Part shown: piece after piece, positions 43,801 through 50,595 of the stretch
Position numbering within the stretch: the stretch's first letter is position 1
Layout of the letters: the number at the start of each line of letters is the position of its first letter
Source: a virus
Reading direction: 5' to 3' (one strand)
Length of the DNA: 64,000 nucleotides
Virus record (IMG/VR): IMGVR_UViG_3300017963_000207
Location: 1 to 64,000 of that record
The notes under the pieces: generated by a model
What the model was told of the DNA's origin: nothing
The model's input: only the letters and a program-made list of their open reading frames with translations
The model's database searches: none
Position numbers and translations under genes: made by a program

Positions 43801-44976
43801 CACCGCACCATCGGACCGAACCTGCTTTACCCTAGGGTCGAGCCCCAAAGCTGCTAGAAGATTGTCGTACAGCTCGTTCTGCTCCGGGTATTCTCCACGA
43901 GCATAGGCCACTCGGCCCTCCGCCTCTGACTTCGACCGCCACCCATCTCCCAGCAGAAACCCTAGTAGACGGCAGAAGCCCGCTGACGGCCTCTCAGGGA
44001 GCTGTAGCTGACGCGGGGTGCCCTGGTCCCCCCAAGGCACCTCAAACGGGCTCTCGGCCCACAGGGACGACCACTCAGGAATCTCTCCCGCAGGCATCCG
44101 CGTACTCACAACAATCTTTGATGTCCGAGAGTAATCAATGTTCCGCTTCTTGCCGCGGTACCTAACAATCCGCAGGTCCTTCACCCGAACCCACTCCCGC
44201 GACCCGTCGAGCCTCTGGGCCAACACCGGGTGATCTTCCGTCAGAAAGACCTCGCGGTGTCTTGTGCGGACCTTGTAAACCTTCTTGGTGCCGTTGACGT
44301 GAAGCTGTTTGACAGGCAGAAGAGCAGGCTTACCGTCGCTGCACCCCAGCACGGAGCCGCGCTCGAAGGCTTGAATCTCCGTCAGACCACGGTCGGTCCA
44401 AACGCGTGAGCCGTGTGCGAGGCAATACCCAAAACGCCCTTTGAAGTCCTGGATGAACCCGTAAAGCTCCCCACGCGGCCCCTCAATACGCCGCACAGTC
44501 GGAGGAGGTAGGTAGTTAAAACCCACCACGCCGTCAGCCGTCACCAGCAGCTCCTCGAAGTCATTACCGTACTTGATCAGCGTCCGAGCTATCTCCCATA
44601 TCTCCTCATCCAAGCGCAGTTGCTTGTTGAGCAGATCGTTGAGCATGTTGGCGATGTTCTGGTTTGACGACGTGACCCACACCGTACGATTCAGCTGCGT
44701 GTCGGGCTGCGTGCTATCATCCGCAAAGACGTCGATGGCCGCCGACAGCTCAGGATAATCATCCATCTCCTCATAGTCGGCATAGCGAGACAGCAGATCT
44801 TGCTCCAGGCGCAGGTAGTCCGCGAGGACCTCGTAGCCATACGCTTGCAGAATGTCATAGCCGCTGCCGGGGTAGCCCGCCGCCGTGGCACCTTTCGCGA
44901 GCTGGACCGCAACCTGCTCCTTGTCCTTGGTCCACGCCTGGCGAATGCGATTGGCTATGTTGCTAAAGAACCCCAC
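40813..44976 (-). CDS. Portal protein (T4 gp20-like) with two inteins
   Basis: 1387-aa precursor; exteins total 589 aa (1-184, 559-617, 1042-1387). Extein motifs: GYDILQAYGYEVLADYLRLE, TLIKYGNDFEELLV, WEVVHFRLRGKHRRSVYGS, then YRLTRAPERFAFYVDVGNLP, YFQGKMFSAIKIPKAYLQQD and the basic end, all T4-type portal features. The portal is the dodecameric DNA gate and head starting point. Inteins sit after Y184 and S617; both leave Ser as +1. Start GTG at 44976 with AGGTG 7 nt upstream. A 380-nt structured leader precedes the gene. Confidence 0.93.
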   Translation of the reverse strand: MGFFSNIANRIRQAWTKDKEQVAVQLAKGATAAGYPGSGYDILQAYGYEVLADYLRLEQDLLSRYADYEEMDDYPELSAAIDVFADDSTQPDTQLNRTVWVTSSNQNIANMLNDLLNKQLRLDEEIWEIARTLIKYGNDFEELLVTADGVVGFNYLPPPTVRRIEGPRGELYGFIQDFKGRFGYCLAHGSRVWTDRGLTEIQAFERGSVLGCSDGKPALLPVKQLHVNGTKKVYKVRTRHREVFLTEDHPVLAQRLDGSREWVRVKDLRIVRYRGKKRNIDYSRTSKIVVSTRMPAGEIPEWSSLWAESPFEVPWGDQGTPRQLQLPERPSAGFCRLLGFLLGDGWRSKSEAEGRVAYARGEYPEQNELYDNLLAALGLDPRVKQVRSDGAVVGEETVVCSVQLWRLLPALGWIDGFDKKRVPAWVYTLPEDHREAFLRGFLDADGWVNKQPRRKLRHFFEIANYDLARDLKNLIDGLGYVCGNISSRTREPGTVVKGKVIQTQQPCYTVSFTDERFAEPLVAETVLEVSYHGDEEVFDLEVEDDAHNFVADGVVVHNSPEDFRQILATRTALIAQEYSKQHQMDGGNQDEQLAALEDWEVVHFRLRGKHRRSVYGSCLTGESRVWTTRGLVEIRDVVPGDRVFSRHAGMLRTTKVLDHVCNGSKPVYRLSTKHRSLRLTANHPVLVEGARKGNQNAWLPVSEVKPGDRLVAAARQPYLSGAQPLGILLSEDTETCRVTLTPRGAAALRSFVRRSAYGPRDEGLRAKASSVGVSRGTLEDLLEGRSSVPKSLLRDLFSSLGLPLFDGSYTVRSYDGAHKIPRLSDFVDASFCRLFGFMLGDGWVRDNEVGFALGEHDAINARYERMFDEMGLGSSRSGGSCTVHSRVLAEVFQRFGWVGGAHHKRVPSWVFVLPEELRAEFVRGFVDADGWETHQGPEPYFHIELCNEALLRDLKNLVDGLGWTSGNIRSRKREERPVIGGREINTGPSYQLYFREAPLAAGDFASEEVVSIEPDGEELVYDIEVADREHNFVADGLVVHNSVLEAARWIWKRLMLLEDSALLYRLTRAPERFAFYVDVGNLPPAEALAYVNRVRQQYKKRRFVNPTTGKLDFSFDALSQDEDFFLPTRQGQEGTRIDVLSGPQWQHMDDIEYFQGKMFSAIKIPKAYLQQDDNTARAVLSSEDVRFARTVLRIQRELRNGLGKVCRVHMAALGMDPQAYDYEVHMTVPSSIYELAQLEVRNAQADLASRMREFVSLEWIYKEVFDLSDDAIKLIYQQRESDVRDETVWSAKADAAAAALEAPMEGADQPALKAPSNGNGKHRRAGRSLHSSRTPSLEQQLLAGGGRAAERRAGDKLDRLLQGDEVLRRSLKQLRGLVQELTRSSQG
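41854..43125 (-). mobile_element. Portal intein 2 with in-frame LAGLIDADG endonuclease
   Basis: 424 aa (residues 618-1041). Block A CLTGESRVWTTRGLVEIRDV; block B LRLTANHPVLVE; LAGLIDADG helices LFGFMLGDGW and FVRGFVDADGW; block F/G ending EHNFVADGLVVHN before Ser+1. Complete, expected to splice. Clearly related to intein 1 of the same gene (LKNLVDGLGWTSGNIRSRKR versus LKNLIDGLGYVCGNISSRTR). Confidence 0.93.
43303..44424 (-). mobile_element. Portal intein 1 with in-frame LAGLIDADG endonuclease
   Basis: 374 aa (residues 185-558). Block A CLAHGSRVWTDRGLTEIQAF; block B EVFLTEDHPVLAQ; helices LLGFLLGDGW and FLRGFLDADGW; end AHNFVADGVVVHN before Ser+1. Complete. Only 59 extein residues separate it from intein 2, with which it shares ancestry. 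Confidence 0.93.
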
Positions 44977-45356
44977 GGGCTACACCTACGCTTCTACCGT
45001 TCCGCCAAGCTTACCAAAACCAGAGGCTTCGTGTTGGCTTCCTACCCAAGCAGCAGTTTCACCTGGTCCGCACGGACCAAGCCAGCGCTTCCGCGGCGAT
45101 AGGCTATCCCCCTCGAACTGAGGGTTCACTTTAACCTGATAGGTGAAAGACTTTGCCGACCTAGCTTGGTTCTCGCTACCAACGGTCAGACTACCTCTTC
45201 CCTCTCTAAAGGTTTTACTCCGCCCAAGATTCAGGGCAGAAACCGTGGAACCTTCACTTCTCAAAGAGTTGCCCACAGAAAACCACACTCTCCTTAGATC
45301 GTCAAGCCTACCTTCTACCCTACGGCAACACCGACCAGATTCCTAGCACGTAACAC
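44977..45356 (-). ncRNA. Structured non-coding region between terminase and portal, candidate RNA
   Basis: 380 nt without a convincing gene; it contains one 100-codon ORF with no protein-like character. Many nested stems fit one RNA on the minus strand: TTTCACCT/AGGTGAAA (45141-45148 with 45057-45064, 8 bp) enclosing TGGTCC/GGACCA and CCCTC/GAGGG; GGTTTT/AAAACC (45211-45216 with 45279-45284) enclosing TCTGCCC/GGGCGGA and GTGG/CCAC; and GACC..TTGGT/ACCAA..GGTC at 45158-45187. GTAGGTGT occurs at both ends as a direct repeat, as after an insertion. No group I or group II catalytic core, tRNA, RNase P or tmRNA motif was recognised. It could be a long portal leader, a packaging-type RNA or a small mobile RNA element. 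Confidence 0.45.
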
Positions 45357-45680
45357 CTACCCCACCCAGCCATCGCCTATCATCCGATCGACAACCGCCT
45401 GAGCCTTCGGCCCGATAGACAGCTTTAGCACCGCCTGGCGCGCGGCGCGCCAGTGCGCCGCAACGTGCTTGAGCAGCGTGTCAGGCTCCATAGGCACCGC
45501 ACGGTGGAGCGTTAGCCGAAAGCCCTTGAAACGGCGGAGCTCGTCATTGGACAACCCCACTAGCTCGTCCGTCTCGTCCACGCCGTCAACCAACGTAATA
45601 AGGCTCTGAAGGTCCGCATGCTCGGGACCCGTCAGCGCCTCCCTCATCTCCGTAATAAGCCTCTGAAGCCTTGTAGACAC
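45357..45680 (-). CDS. Small helical protein between terminase and portal
   Basis: 107 aa from a GTG at 45680 with AGGAGG 5 nt upstream; the longer frame to 45761 overlaps the terminase gene and is not needed. Helical: STRLQRLITEMREALTG, VDETDELVGLSNDELRRFKG, RMIGDGWVG at the end. The phrase LVGLSNDELRR resembles LVELSNAELQT in the 318-aa gene below the portal. Unknown; packaging or portal partner by place. Confidence 0.65.
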   Translation of the reverse strand: MSTRLQRLITEMREALTGPEHADLQSLITLVDGVDETDELVGLSNDELRRFKGFRLTLHRAVPMEPDTLLKHVAAHWRAARQAVLKLSIGPKAQAVVDRMIGDGWVG

Positions 45681-45715
45681 CTTAACCTCCTGAACGACCG
45701 CGTGGTCGCATCCTA

Positions 45716-48700
45716 TCAGAAAACGCCGTCTGAGCCCCAGCCTGAGCCACCACGGCCCCATCCAGGCGAGCCCATACCGCCACCCAAGATCGGTGGGAGC
45801 ACGTTCGGCTGCTGCCCGACCGGAAGCTGGGCCGCCGGTGGATAAAAGCGACCACTGTCGACGTGCCGGCCCGATAGACGACGCGCCGCGGCTGCGTGCT
45901 GCTGCTCCTCCATCCAGACGTCGGCCGAGGCCATCGCGCCGCGGAGCACAGGGAGCGGCTGCGTGGCCTGATGCTGCGACAGAGTGTAGATACAGCCCGC
46001 CAGGGCATCGCTCGTATCCTTAGAGCCCTTCTTGGGATGATCGACGCGCTGGCGCTTTGCGTCCAGCTCCAGCTCCCGCAGCTCTTTGAACACCGTAGGG
46101 TAACGATAGATGTTAATCCGATCCTCATAAAAAGCCGTCTTGAGCGCCTCGTACGGGTCCATCTTCGTGTCGACCGAGAGATGCTCCGCCGCATACCCCT
46201 TCTGCTTCAGCTGCTGTAACGCGTCGATCGACTGCCATGTATCCTGAGTAACCAGGGTGATAATGAAACCGTGAGCACTAAGCTCATAGACGAGGCGCCG
46301 CAGGTCGCCGAGCACAATCTCGTCCCCCACTGGAGGGACGATGCGCAGAATAACATCGACAAAGTAGATCGGCTGCCGCTCCTGGAATACCTCCCCGTCC
46401 TCCGCACGGCGCAGTACGTCCTTCCAGCCGCTGATATGAGCCATACAGAAGCCCACCGAATCCTTACGATAGGCAGGGTCGATGTGGATGTGCCGCGCCG
46501 CCTTGGGGTTGACAATCGGCGTCAGGGACTCGTGAGTGTAGCCCGAGAAGTCCCGCATCTGCGTCTTACGTACGAGGTTTTCCCAGATGAACGTCCCCGG
46601 CTTGGAGGGGTCGTATACCTCCACGCTGAAGGGATGCTGCCGCGTGTCGTCAAAGACAAGCTTCTCGCGACGCTGAACAAAGGGGCTAACTGCAACGGTC
46701 GACACCCCCGCGATATCTCTTATGCTGCCTTCAAGGTCACGCTCGAAGTCCGACTTGAAGTCGACGGGGACCGCTACCAACGTGACGCCGTCAGGCACCC
46801 CGTCCCGCTCCAACCTGCTCTCCTCCCCCTCGTCCAGGATACGCGAGGGTATCTGCTCATTACCGCACAGCACATAGAAGCGCTCGGGGCTAAAGTGGTC
46901 CGCGGGCTTTGAATCCCACAGCGCGTAATCTCGGACCATCACCCGCGGGTCCTCCTTAGCTTCCCGAATGCGCCGCGCCGTGAAGTCATCCGCGGTCTTC
47001 TTTGACGAAACGAGGAAGATCTTCCCGAGCACACGGCCGCCCCGGCCGAAGCGGGATTTCATGCGGCGCTTGAGACCGTTGTAGATCATCTCCGCGTGGT
47101 CCACAGCCCCCATCCGTGGGTCTATCTTGCGCCCCTTGCTAAGGAAGTTGCTGTTGTGAACGAGCACCCCGTCCCCTATGAAGACCTCACATCCTGGGAC
47201 GCAAATGTCGTAGGTAGGGAGCATTCCCAGCCCTCTCTTGGACACGACGCGGGCCACAGTAAACGCTCGTCCCATACCTCGTATACCCACCCCTGACGAG
47301 CGCAATACGCCCGTACCGCTCCCATCTTCGCCTTCTCCTTGGGGTTGGATATGTAGCCTCTGGGCTTCACCTCGACGACCAGCGTGCGGCCGTCGCTCAG
47401 CTCGACCACGTAATCCGGCACAGTGTTGCGTCGCTTGTCCTCCCAAAGGTACGGCACCGACAGCTTCTCGTAACGGTAAGCGGCTACATCCGAACGCCCC
47501 TCCAATATCTCCACCGCTCGAAGCTCCCACAGCGAACGAAAGCCCAGCAAACCCGCCTTCGTCGTCTCGACACGGCCTAGATACCTCCAATCTCCCTTCT
47601 TCAGGCGCCAGACGCTTGACGCCGATATCTTGGCCCGTGTCTCCTCCGAATGCGTGTAGTCCCGAGTGCGGTTGTATTCGATCAAACGCCGCTTGAACGC
47701 TTCCGTATGCATAGGTTTGCCCCGCCGCGCCTCTGACATTTTGCGTCGCGCCTCCGCCGAGGGGCGCCTCCCAGTCGCAGCCTCTCGCAACCGCTGCTTG
47801 TGCTCCTCTGACAGAGGCTTGCCGTAGTTGGGGTTGTCCTCCCCCACCATTGGCGGCGGTGGTCGCAAGTTGCTGTCTCCAGCGGCCCAACGCTCCTTCA
47901 TCGCCCGCGACACTTTGGAACGCGCCTCGTCCGACATCACCTTCCCTCGGTTTCCCTCTCCTATCTTGCGCTTGGTCTCCTCCGTGTGCTTCCAACCAGT
48001 CCTCTTCCTCCGCGCCTCCGCCATCTTGCGCTTTGCTTCCGCCGTATGCTTGCGCCCATGAAACGGGTTCTTTGAGCCCGTCCGCTGCTTGGCTATCTCC
48101 GATAAGCGTCTCTTTTGATCCTCCGAAAGCTTCTGACCTTTCCTCGGCATATGTGACAACCTCCTCACCCGGAAGTATATCACGCATTAACTTGAAGCCT
48201 AGAACCCCGTCACGGCCTAGCACAGCCACCGGATGCCTCCACGACGCGCGCAGACGTTGCCCCCCGTCAAGCTCTACCTCAAAGCACTCCTGGACCGTCG
48301 AACGCTTGATATACGCATCAGCCTCCACTGGGCAGCCCCCCTCTACCGACAGCAACCTAAAGGGCAACCGCAGCGGCCCACAAGACTCATAAAGAGCCTC
48401 CGCAGTGGCCACCCGACCCCCTGGAAGCGACACCAAGGTATCAGCGCACACGCACTCATCCACTAAGGCCCCGAGGGTGTTCAAACCCAATGCGGAGGTG
48501 TCCGTGGTGGCCCGAGCTGCCAGCCACACGTTGTTGGGGAACCTGAACTCCTTCCGCGTAGCCTTGTACGGGAAGTGCTCCGCAAAGTAAGGGCTAGCTT
48601 TGAGCTTCGTCGCAATGTTCTCAAAGGCGACCTTCATCGCCAGGCCCTCATTGACGCTCAAGCACACGATCGAGATGTCGGTGTCCGGCGCCAGCCCAAG

Positions 48701-49126
48701 AGAGGCGTGAGGGTCGCGGAGGCAGGATAGCTCGTAGAGCATACGGCAGACTGCTACGGACGCTGAAAAGGTCTTTCCCCCTCCGATCGCCCCCGTAAAG
48801 ATGACCTCTTCGTAGTCGCCCCCCTCAAAGAGCTCCTCCATGTCCGAGAGCCATCTGGGATACAGCACGCTGCAGGTGTTGCCGAGGTAGTAGTCATCCT
48901 TGACGAAGGTCGCGATATCCACGGGAGGATGCTTGAACTCGGCCTCGCTCACGATATCGATTAGGGGGCGGTCGCCCTCGCTACGCTCCTCCTCGACCTC
49001 CGTCAACAGCACCATCAAGGCTGCGCGCTCATCCGGGCTTAGCGCTGCTAGCTCCTGCCGTAGGTCGGCCTCGTCCTCCTCAGCCGTACGCTTGCTGAAG
49101 ATCCGACCACCGCGGTTTACGAGCAC
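45716..49126 (-). CDS. Terminase large subunit with one intein
   Basis: 1136-aa precursor; exteins 702 aa (1-224, 659-1136). ATPase: Walker A TGAIGGGKTF (~121), Walker B LGALVDE (218-224) interrupted right after DE by the intein, then SSKKTADDFTARRI (motif III-like). C-terminal RNase H-type nuclease: HIHIDPAYRKDSVGF (Asp), FIITLVTQDTWQSIDAL and a late KKGSKDTSDALAG Asp. Gly/Pro-rich tail. GTG start with GGAGG, overlapping the upstream gene by 10 nt. Packages DNA through the portal encoded two genes on. Confidence 0.95.
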   Translation of the reverse strand: MLVNRGGRIFSKRTAEEDEADLRQELAALSPDERAALMVLLTEVEEERSEGDRPLIDIVSEAEFKHPPVDIATFVKDDYYLGNTCSVLYPRWLSDMEELFEGGDYEEVIFTGAIGGGKTFSASVAVCRMLYELSCLRDPHASLGLAPDTDISIVCLSVNEGLAMKVAFENIATKLKASPYFAEHFPYKATRKEFRFPNNVWLAARATTDTSALGLNTLGALVDECVCADTLVSLPGGRVATAEALYESCGPLRLPFRLLSVEGGCPVEADAYIKRSTVQECFEVELDGGQRLRASWRHPVAVLGRDGVLGFKLMRDILPGEEVVTYAEERSEAFGGSKETLIGDSQAADGLKEPVSWAQAYGGSKAQDGGGAEEEDWLEAHGGDQAQDRRGKPREGDVGRGAFQSVAGDEGALGRWRQQLATTAANGGGGQPQLRQASVRGAQAAVARGCDWEAPLGGGATQNVRGAAGQTYAYGSVQAAFDRIQPHSGLHAFGGDTGQDIGVKRLAPEEGRLEVSRPCRDDEGGFAGLSFAVGASSGGDIGGAFGCSRLPLREAVGAVPLGGQATQHCAGLRGRAERRPHAGRRGEAQRLHIQPQGEGEDGSGTGVLRSSGVGIRGMGRAFTVARVVSKRGLGMLPTYDICVPGCEVFIGDGVLVHNSNFLSKGRKIDPRMGAVDHAEMIYNGLKRRMKSRFGRGGRVLGKIFLVSSKKTADDFTARRIREAKEDPRVMVRDYALWDSKPADHFSPERFYVLCGNEQIPSRILDEGEESRLERDGVPDGVTLVAVPVDFKSDFERDLEGSIRDIAGVSTVAVSPFVQRREKLVFDDTRQHPFSVEVYDPSKPGTFIWENLVRKTQMRDFSGYTHESLTPIVNPKAARHIHIDPAYRKDSVGFCMAHISGWKDVLRRAEDGEVFQERQPIYFVDVILRIVPPVGDEIVLGDLRRLVYELSAHGFIITLVTQDTWQSIDALQQLKQKGYAAEHLSVDTKMDPYEALKTAFYEDRINIYRYPTVFKELRELELDAKRQRVDHPKKGSKDTSDALAGCIYTLSQHQATQPLPVLRGAMASADVWMEEQQHAAAARRLSGRHVDSGRFYPPAAQLPVGQQPNVLPPILGGGMGSPGWGRGGSGWGSDGVF
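47153..48454 (-). mobile_element. Terminase intein with no in-frame endonuclease
   Basis: 434 aa (residues 225-658). Block A CVCADTLVSLPGGRVATAEA; block B LRASWRHPVAVL (Ser where Thr is usual); then KLMRDILPGEEVV; the end TYDICVPGCEVFIGDGVLVH-N before Ser+1. Between about residue 327 and 617 the frame is open but reads only Gly/Ala/Gln/Arg-rich low complexity, because the DNA there encodes a PD-(D/E)XK endonuclease in the +1 frame. The real splicing domain is about 140-150 aa. An in-frame ATG at 47275 would give a 41-aa C-part of split-intein size, so trans-splicing is a formal alternative. Confidence 0.9.
47176..48150 (-). CDS. PD-(D/E)XK homing endonuclease with NUMOD3-like repeats, nested in the terminase intein in the +1 frame
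   Basis: 324 aa from ATG 48150, with GAGGAGG 9 nt upstream (that DNA reads GEEVV in the intein). Basic NUMOD3-like repeats (NPFHGRKHTAEAKRKMAEAR, GWKHTEETKRKIGEGNRGK, NYGKPLSEEHKQRLREA, PSAEARRKMSEARRGK, THSEETRAKISAS) precede the nuclease domain: GFRSLWELRAVEIL, then NTVPDYVVELSDGRTLVVEV and KPRGY, i.e. PD...EVK. It is translated separately from the intein. Its last ~16 codons overlap intein block F. Protein-like composition is in this frame, not the intein frame. Probably mobilises the intein. Confidence 0.88.
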   Translation of the reverse strand: MPRKGQKLSEDQKRRLSEIAKQRTGSKNPFHGRKHTAEAKRKMAEARRKRTGWKHTEETKRKIGEGNRGKVMSDEARSKVSRAMKERWAAGDSNLRPPPPMVGEDNPNYGKPLSEEHKQRLREAATGRRPSAEARRKMSEARRGKPMHTEAFKRRLIEYNRTRDYTHSEETRAKISASSVWRLKKGDWRYLGRVETTKAGLLGFRSLWELRAVEILEGRSDVAAYRYEKLSVPYLWEDKRRNTVPDYVVELSDGRTLVVEVKPRGYISNPKEKAKMGAVRAYCARQGWVYEVWDERLLWPASCPREGWECSLPTTFASQDVRSS

Positions 49127-49830
49127 GACGCCTCCGAAGGCTCCGAGTCCACAACCTCGGCCTTGGCCTCAATAACCTCGGGCTCATCCGCTACACGGGC
49201 GAGCTTGCTCGCAAGCCCCAACAGCTTGCGGCGCTTCTCCGGGTTGGCGAGCACCTTAGCTACCTTGGGATCCCCTAGCCGGTCCTCCACGTGGGCAGTG
49301 ATGTGGGCCTCGACATCAATCTTCCCCAGCTGCCGCTCATTGAGCCCCAGGTCCATCTTAAGCTGCGCGATGCTTGTCAGGATCTCGCGGGCCGCCCGTA
49401 TCTCCTGCGTCATCGACGGGAATAGCTTGTTGATGGTCTTCTCGTTCTCGTACTCAATGCCTATCCGCTCCATCTGGACGGCATAAAGCAACCAAAGCTC
49501 GTCGAGCTCATCTAGCCCCTCCGCGACACGCAGCGCTGCCTGCTCAAAGCAGAGCGGCATACGCCCCTTGATGAGCTGCGCAGAGGGAATCGTCGTCCGA
49601 TAGCGACGCAGCATCGACACCAACCCCTCGCGGCTGGCGTCGGTGTATTCGTGGCGCTCCTCCTGAATGAACTCCGCTATCTTCCGGTCGCTCCACCCAT
49701 CAAGGAACAGCTGATGCATCTCATCAAAGCACTTGAGCGCACGGAGCTTCGGGAAGTTGGTAGCGCGCCTGGTCGGCTTAATCTGAAAAGCCGCTGGCCG
49801 ACGCTTGCGGCCGTTCTTCTTAGCAGTCAC
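49117..49830 (-). CDS. Terminase small subunit candidate
   Basis: 237 aa from a GTG with GGAGGC. Basic N-terminus (KKNGRKRRPAAFQIKPTRR), then an HTH-like stretch (FLDGWSDRKIAEFIQEERHE), helices with REILTSIAQLKMDLGLNERQ, and an acidic C-terminus. HTH plus helical oligomerisation region directly upstream of, and overlapping, the large subunit is the small terminase pattern. Larger than many (usually 150-180 aa). No family-specific motif, so assigned from architecture and place. Confidence 0.7.
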   Translation of the reverse strand: MTAKKNGRKRRPAAFQIKPTRRATNFPKLRALKCFDEMHQLFLDGWSDRKIAEFIQEERHEYTDASREGLVSMLRRYRTTIPSAQLIKGRMPLCFEQAALRVAEGLDELDELWLLYAVQMERIGIEYENEKTINKLFPSMTQEIRAAREILTSIAQLKMDLGLNERQLGKIDVEAHITAHVEDRLGDPKVAKVLANPEKRRKLLGLASKLARVADEPEVIEAKAEVVDSEPSEASCS

Positions 49831-49884
49831 GCCTCCAGCTTATCACGTTCAAACGCGATAGCCTAACCGCGCGAGATCGTTAGG

Positions 49885-49923
49885 TGCCTCGGGCGGGAGT
49901 CGAACCCACACCCGACCAATCAG
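49885..49923 (-). tRNA. tRNA 3' half (T arm and acceptor strand only)
   Basis: T arm GTGGG-TTCGACT-CCCGC followed by CCGAGGC and discriminator A. No 5' partner lies beside it, but CCGAGGC is the exact complement of GCCTCGG at 50504-50510, the start of an orphan 5' half. Probably the second piece of one broken tRNA gene. Follows tRNA-Leu(UAA) directly. No CCA is encoded. Confidence 0.6.
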
Positions 49924-50008
49924 TGCCCAAGCTGGGAATCGAACCCAGACGCCTCTACGAGACAACGGGTTTTAAACCCGTCCCGACTACCAATTACGGC
50001 ACTTGGGC
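49924..50008 (-). tRNA. tRNA-Leu (UAA)
   Basis: 85 nt. Acceptor GCCCAAG/CTTGGGC, anticodon stem ACGGG/CCCGT with loop TTTAAAA (anticodon UAA), long variable arm (class II) and T arm CTGGG-TTCGATT-CCCAG. Discriminator A; CCA not encoded. The 5' end overlaps the 3' end of the HNH gene by 15 nt. Confidence 0.93.
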
Positions 50009-50437
50009 TAGAAACTGCGCGCGAGGACGAGCCCCGCAAGAATAAACCTGCCTTCTCCTACTCCACTTACCAGAGCAAGACTTGCTACAAAATGGCCCCG
50101 CCTTACCCTGCTTCCTATTCGAGCGGACCACACGTGCCGGTTTAGTTCCTTGTCCCCCACACTCAGGACAAGCAAAAACCACAAGCTCCTCGGACCTCGC
50201 ATGCTCTCGCGCGTGGTCCCCACGAGAGATAACCTCCAGATTACCCAACGCATTGTTGGCTCTGTTTCCATCCCTGTGATGAACACACTCCCAACTCTCC
50301 AGCTTACGGCCCAGATGCGCCTCCATAACCTCCCGATGCTCTAGAACACTACGCTTAGTACCATCCGACAATCTCTCGACCCTCATTCGGTACCCCTTCA
50401 TGTTATACCAACCAGACCTCCACGCAACTTCAACCAT
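49994..50437 (-). CDS. HNH homing endonuclease inside the tRNA cluster
   Basis: 147 aa (ATG 50437; ATG 50401 equally possible). HNH_3 core WECVHHRDGNRANNALGNLE (~49-68), then a zinc ribbon (CPECGGQGTKP, then FCSKSCSGKWSRRRQ). Lies between the two halves of a broken tRNA, running into tRNA-Leu at its 3' end. Known: HNH genes often lodge in phage tRNA arrays. Confidence 0.9.
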   Translation of the reverse strand: MVEVAWRSGWYNMKGYRMRVERLSDGTKRSVLEHREVMEAHLGRKLESWECVHHRDGNRANNALGNLEVISRGDHAREHARSEELVVFACPECGGQGTKPARVVRSNRKQGKAGPFCSKSCSGKWSRRRQVYSCGARPRAQFLAQVP

Positions 50438-50462
50438 AACGATGGTTTAACACTGTCTCTAC

Positions 50463-50510
50463 CCACAGACCACTAGAACCTGCCGCCTCTACCAGCTGGG
50501 CTACCGAGGC
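50463..50510 (-). tRNA. tRNA 5' half, interrupted
   Basis: GCCTCGG acceptor strand, TA, D arm GCCC-AGCTGGTAGA-GGC, then GCAGGTTCTAG, where an anticodon loop should be, without a matching 3' stem. It fades out at TGGTCTGTGGGT, a phrase also found at the start of the 3' half at 49885-49923 (TGGTC..TGTGGGT). The two halves share acceptor complementarity and this junction sequence. The loop could carry UCU or CUA; identity not assigned. Confidence 0.55.
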
Positions 50511-50517
50511 TCACAGG

Positions 50518-50592
50518 TGCCCGAGAGAGGATTCGAACCTCCAACCTCGTCGTCCTAAGCGACGCGCCTCTACCTGGTTGGGCTACTCGGGC
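50518..50592 (-). tRNA. tRNA, anticodon UAG (Leu by anticodon, short variable loop)
   Basis: 75 nt. Acceptor GCCCGAG/CTCGGGC, D arm with GG, anticodon stem CGTCG/CGACG, loop CTTAGGA (UAG), variable loop AGGTT only 5 nt, T arm GGAGG-TTCGAAT-CCTCT. Structure is complete. Leucine tRNAs normally have a long variable arm, so the amino acid is uncertain. Confidence 0.85.
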
Positions 50593-50595
50593 TAG

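Noticed and set aside
44986-45288. 100-codon ORF in the structured region
   Set aside because: Composition is not protein-like and the same DNA forms multiple strong stems; no ribosome site. Kept only as a refuting possibility for the RNA.
44977-45356. Group I or group II intron
   Set aside because: No G-binding-site core, no domain V-like hairpin with GAAA loop, and it lies between genes rather than inside one. A GTGTGG phrase alone is not enough.
47153-48454. Terminase intein as a true split (fractured) intein
   Set aside because: An in-frame ATG at 47275 would give a 41-aa C-part, but the frame is unbroken from N-extein to C-extein and the polymerase case has no such start. Left as an alternative in the evidence.
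49885-50510. Broken tRNA as an intron-containing tRNA or as a phage attachment site
   Set aside because: The intervening DNA contains a complete tRNA-Leu, which an intron would not, and no integrase is present in the window, so attP is unlikely.
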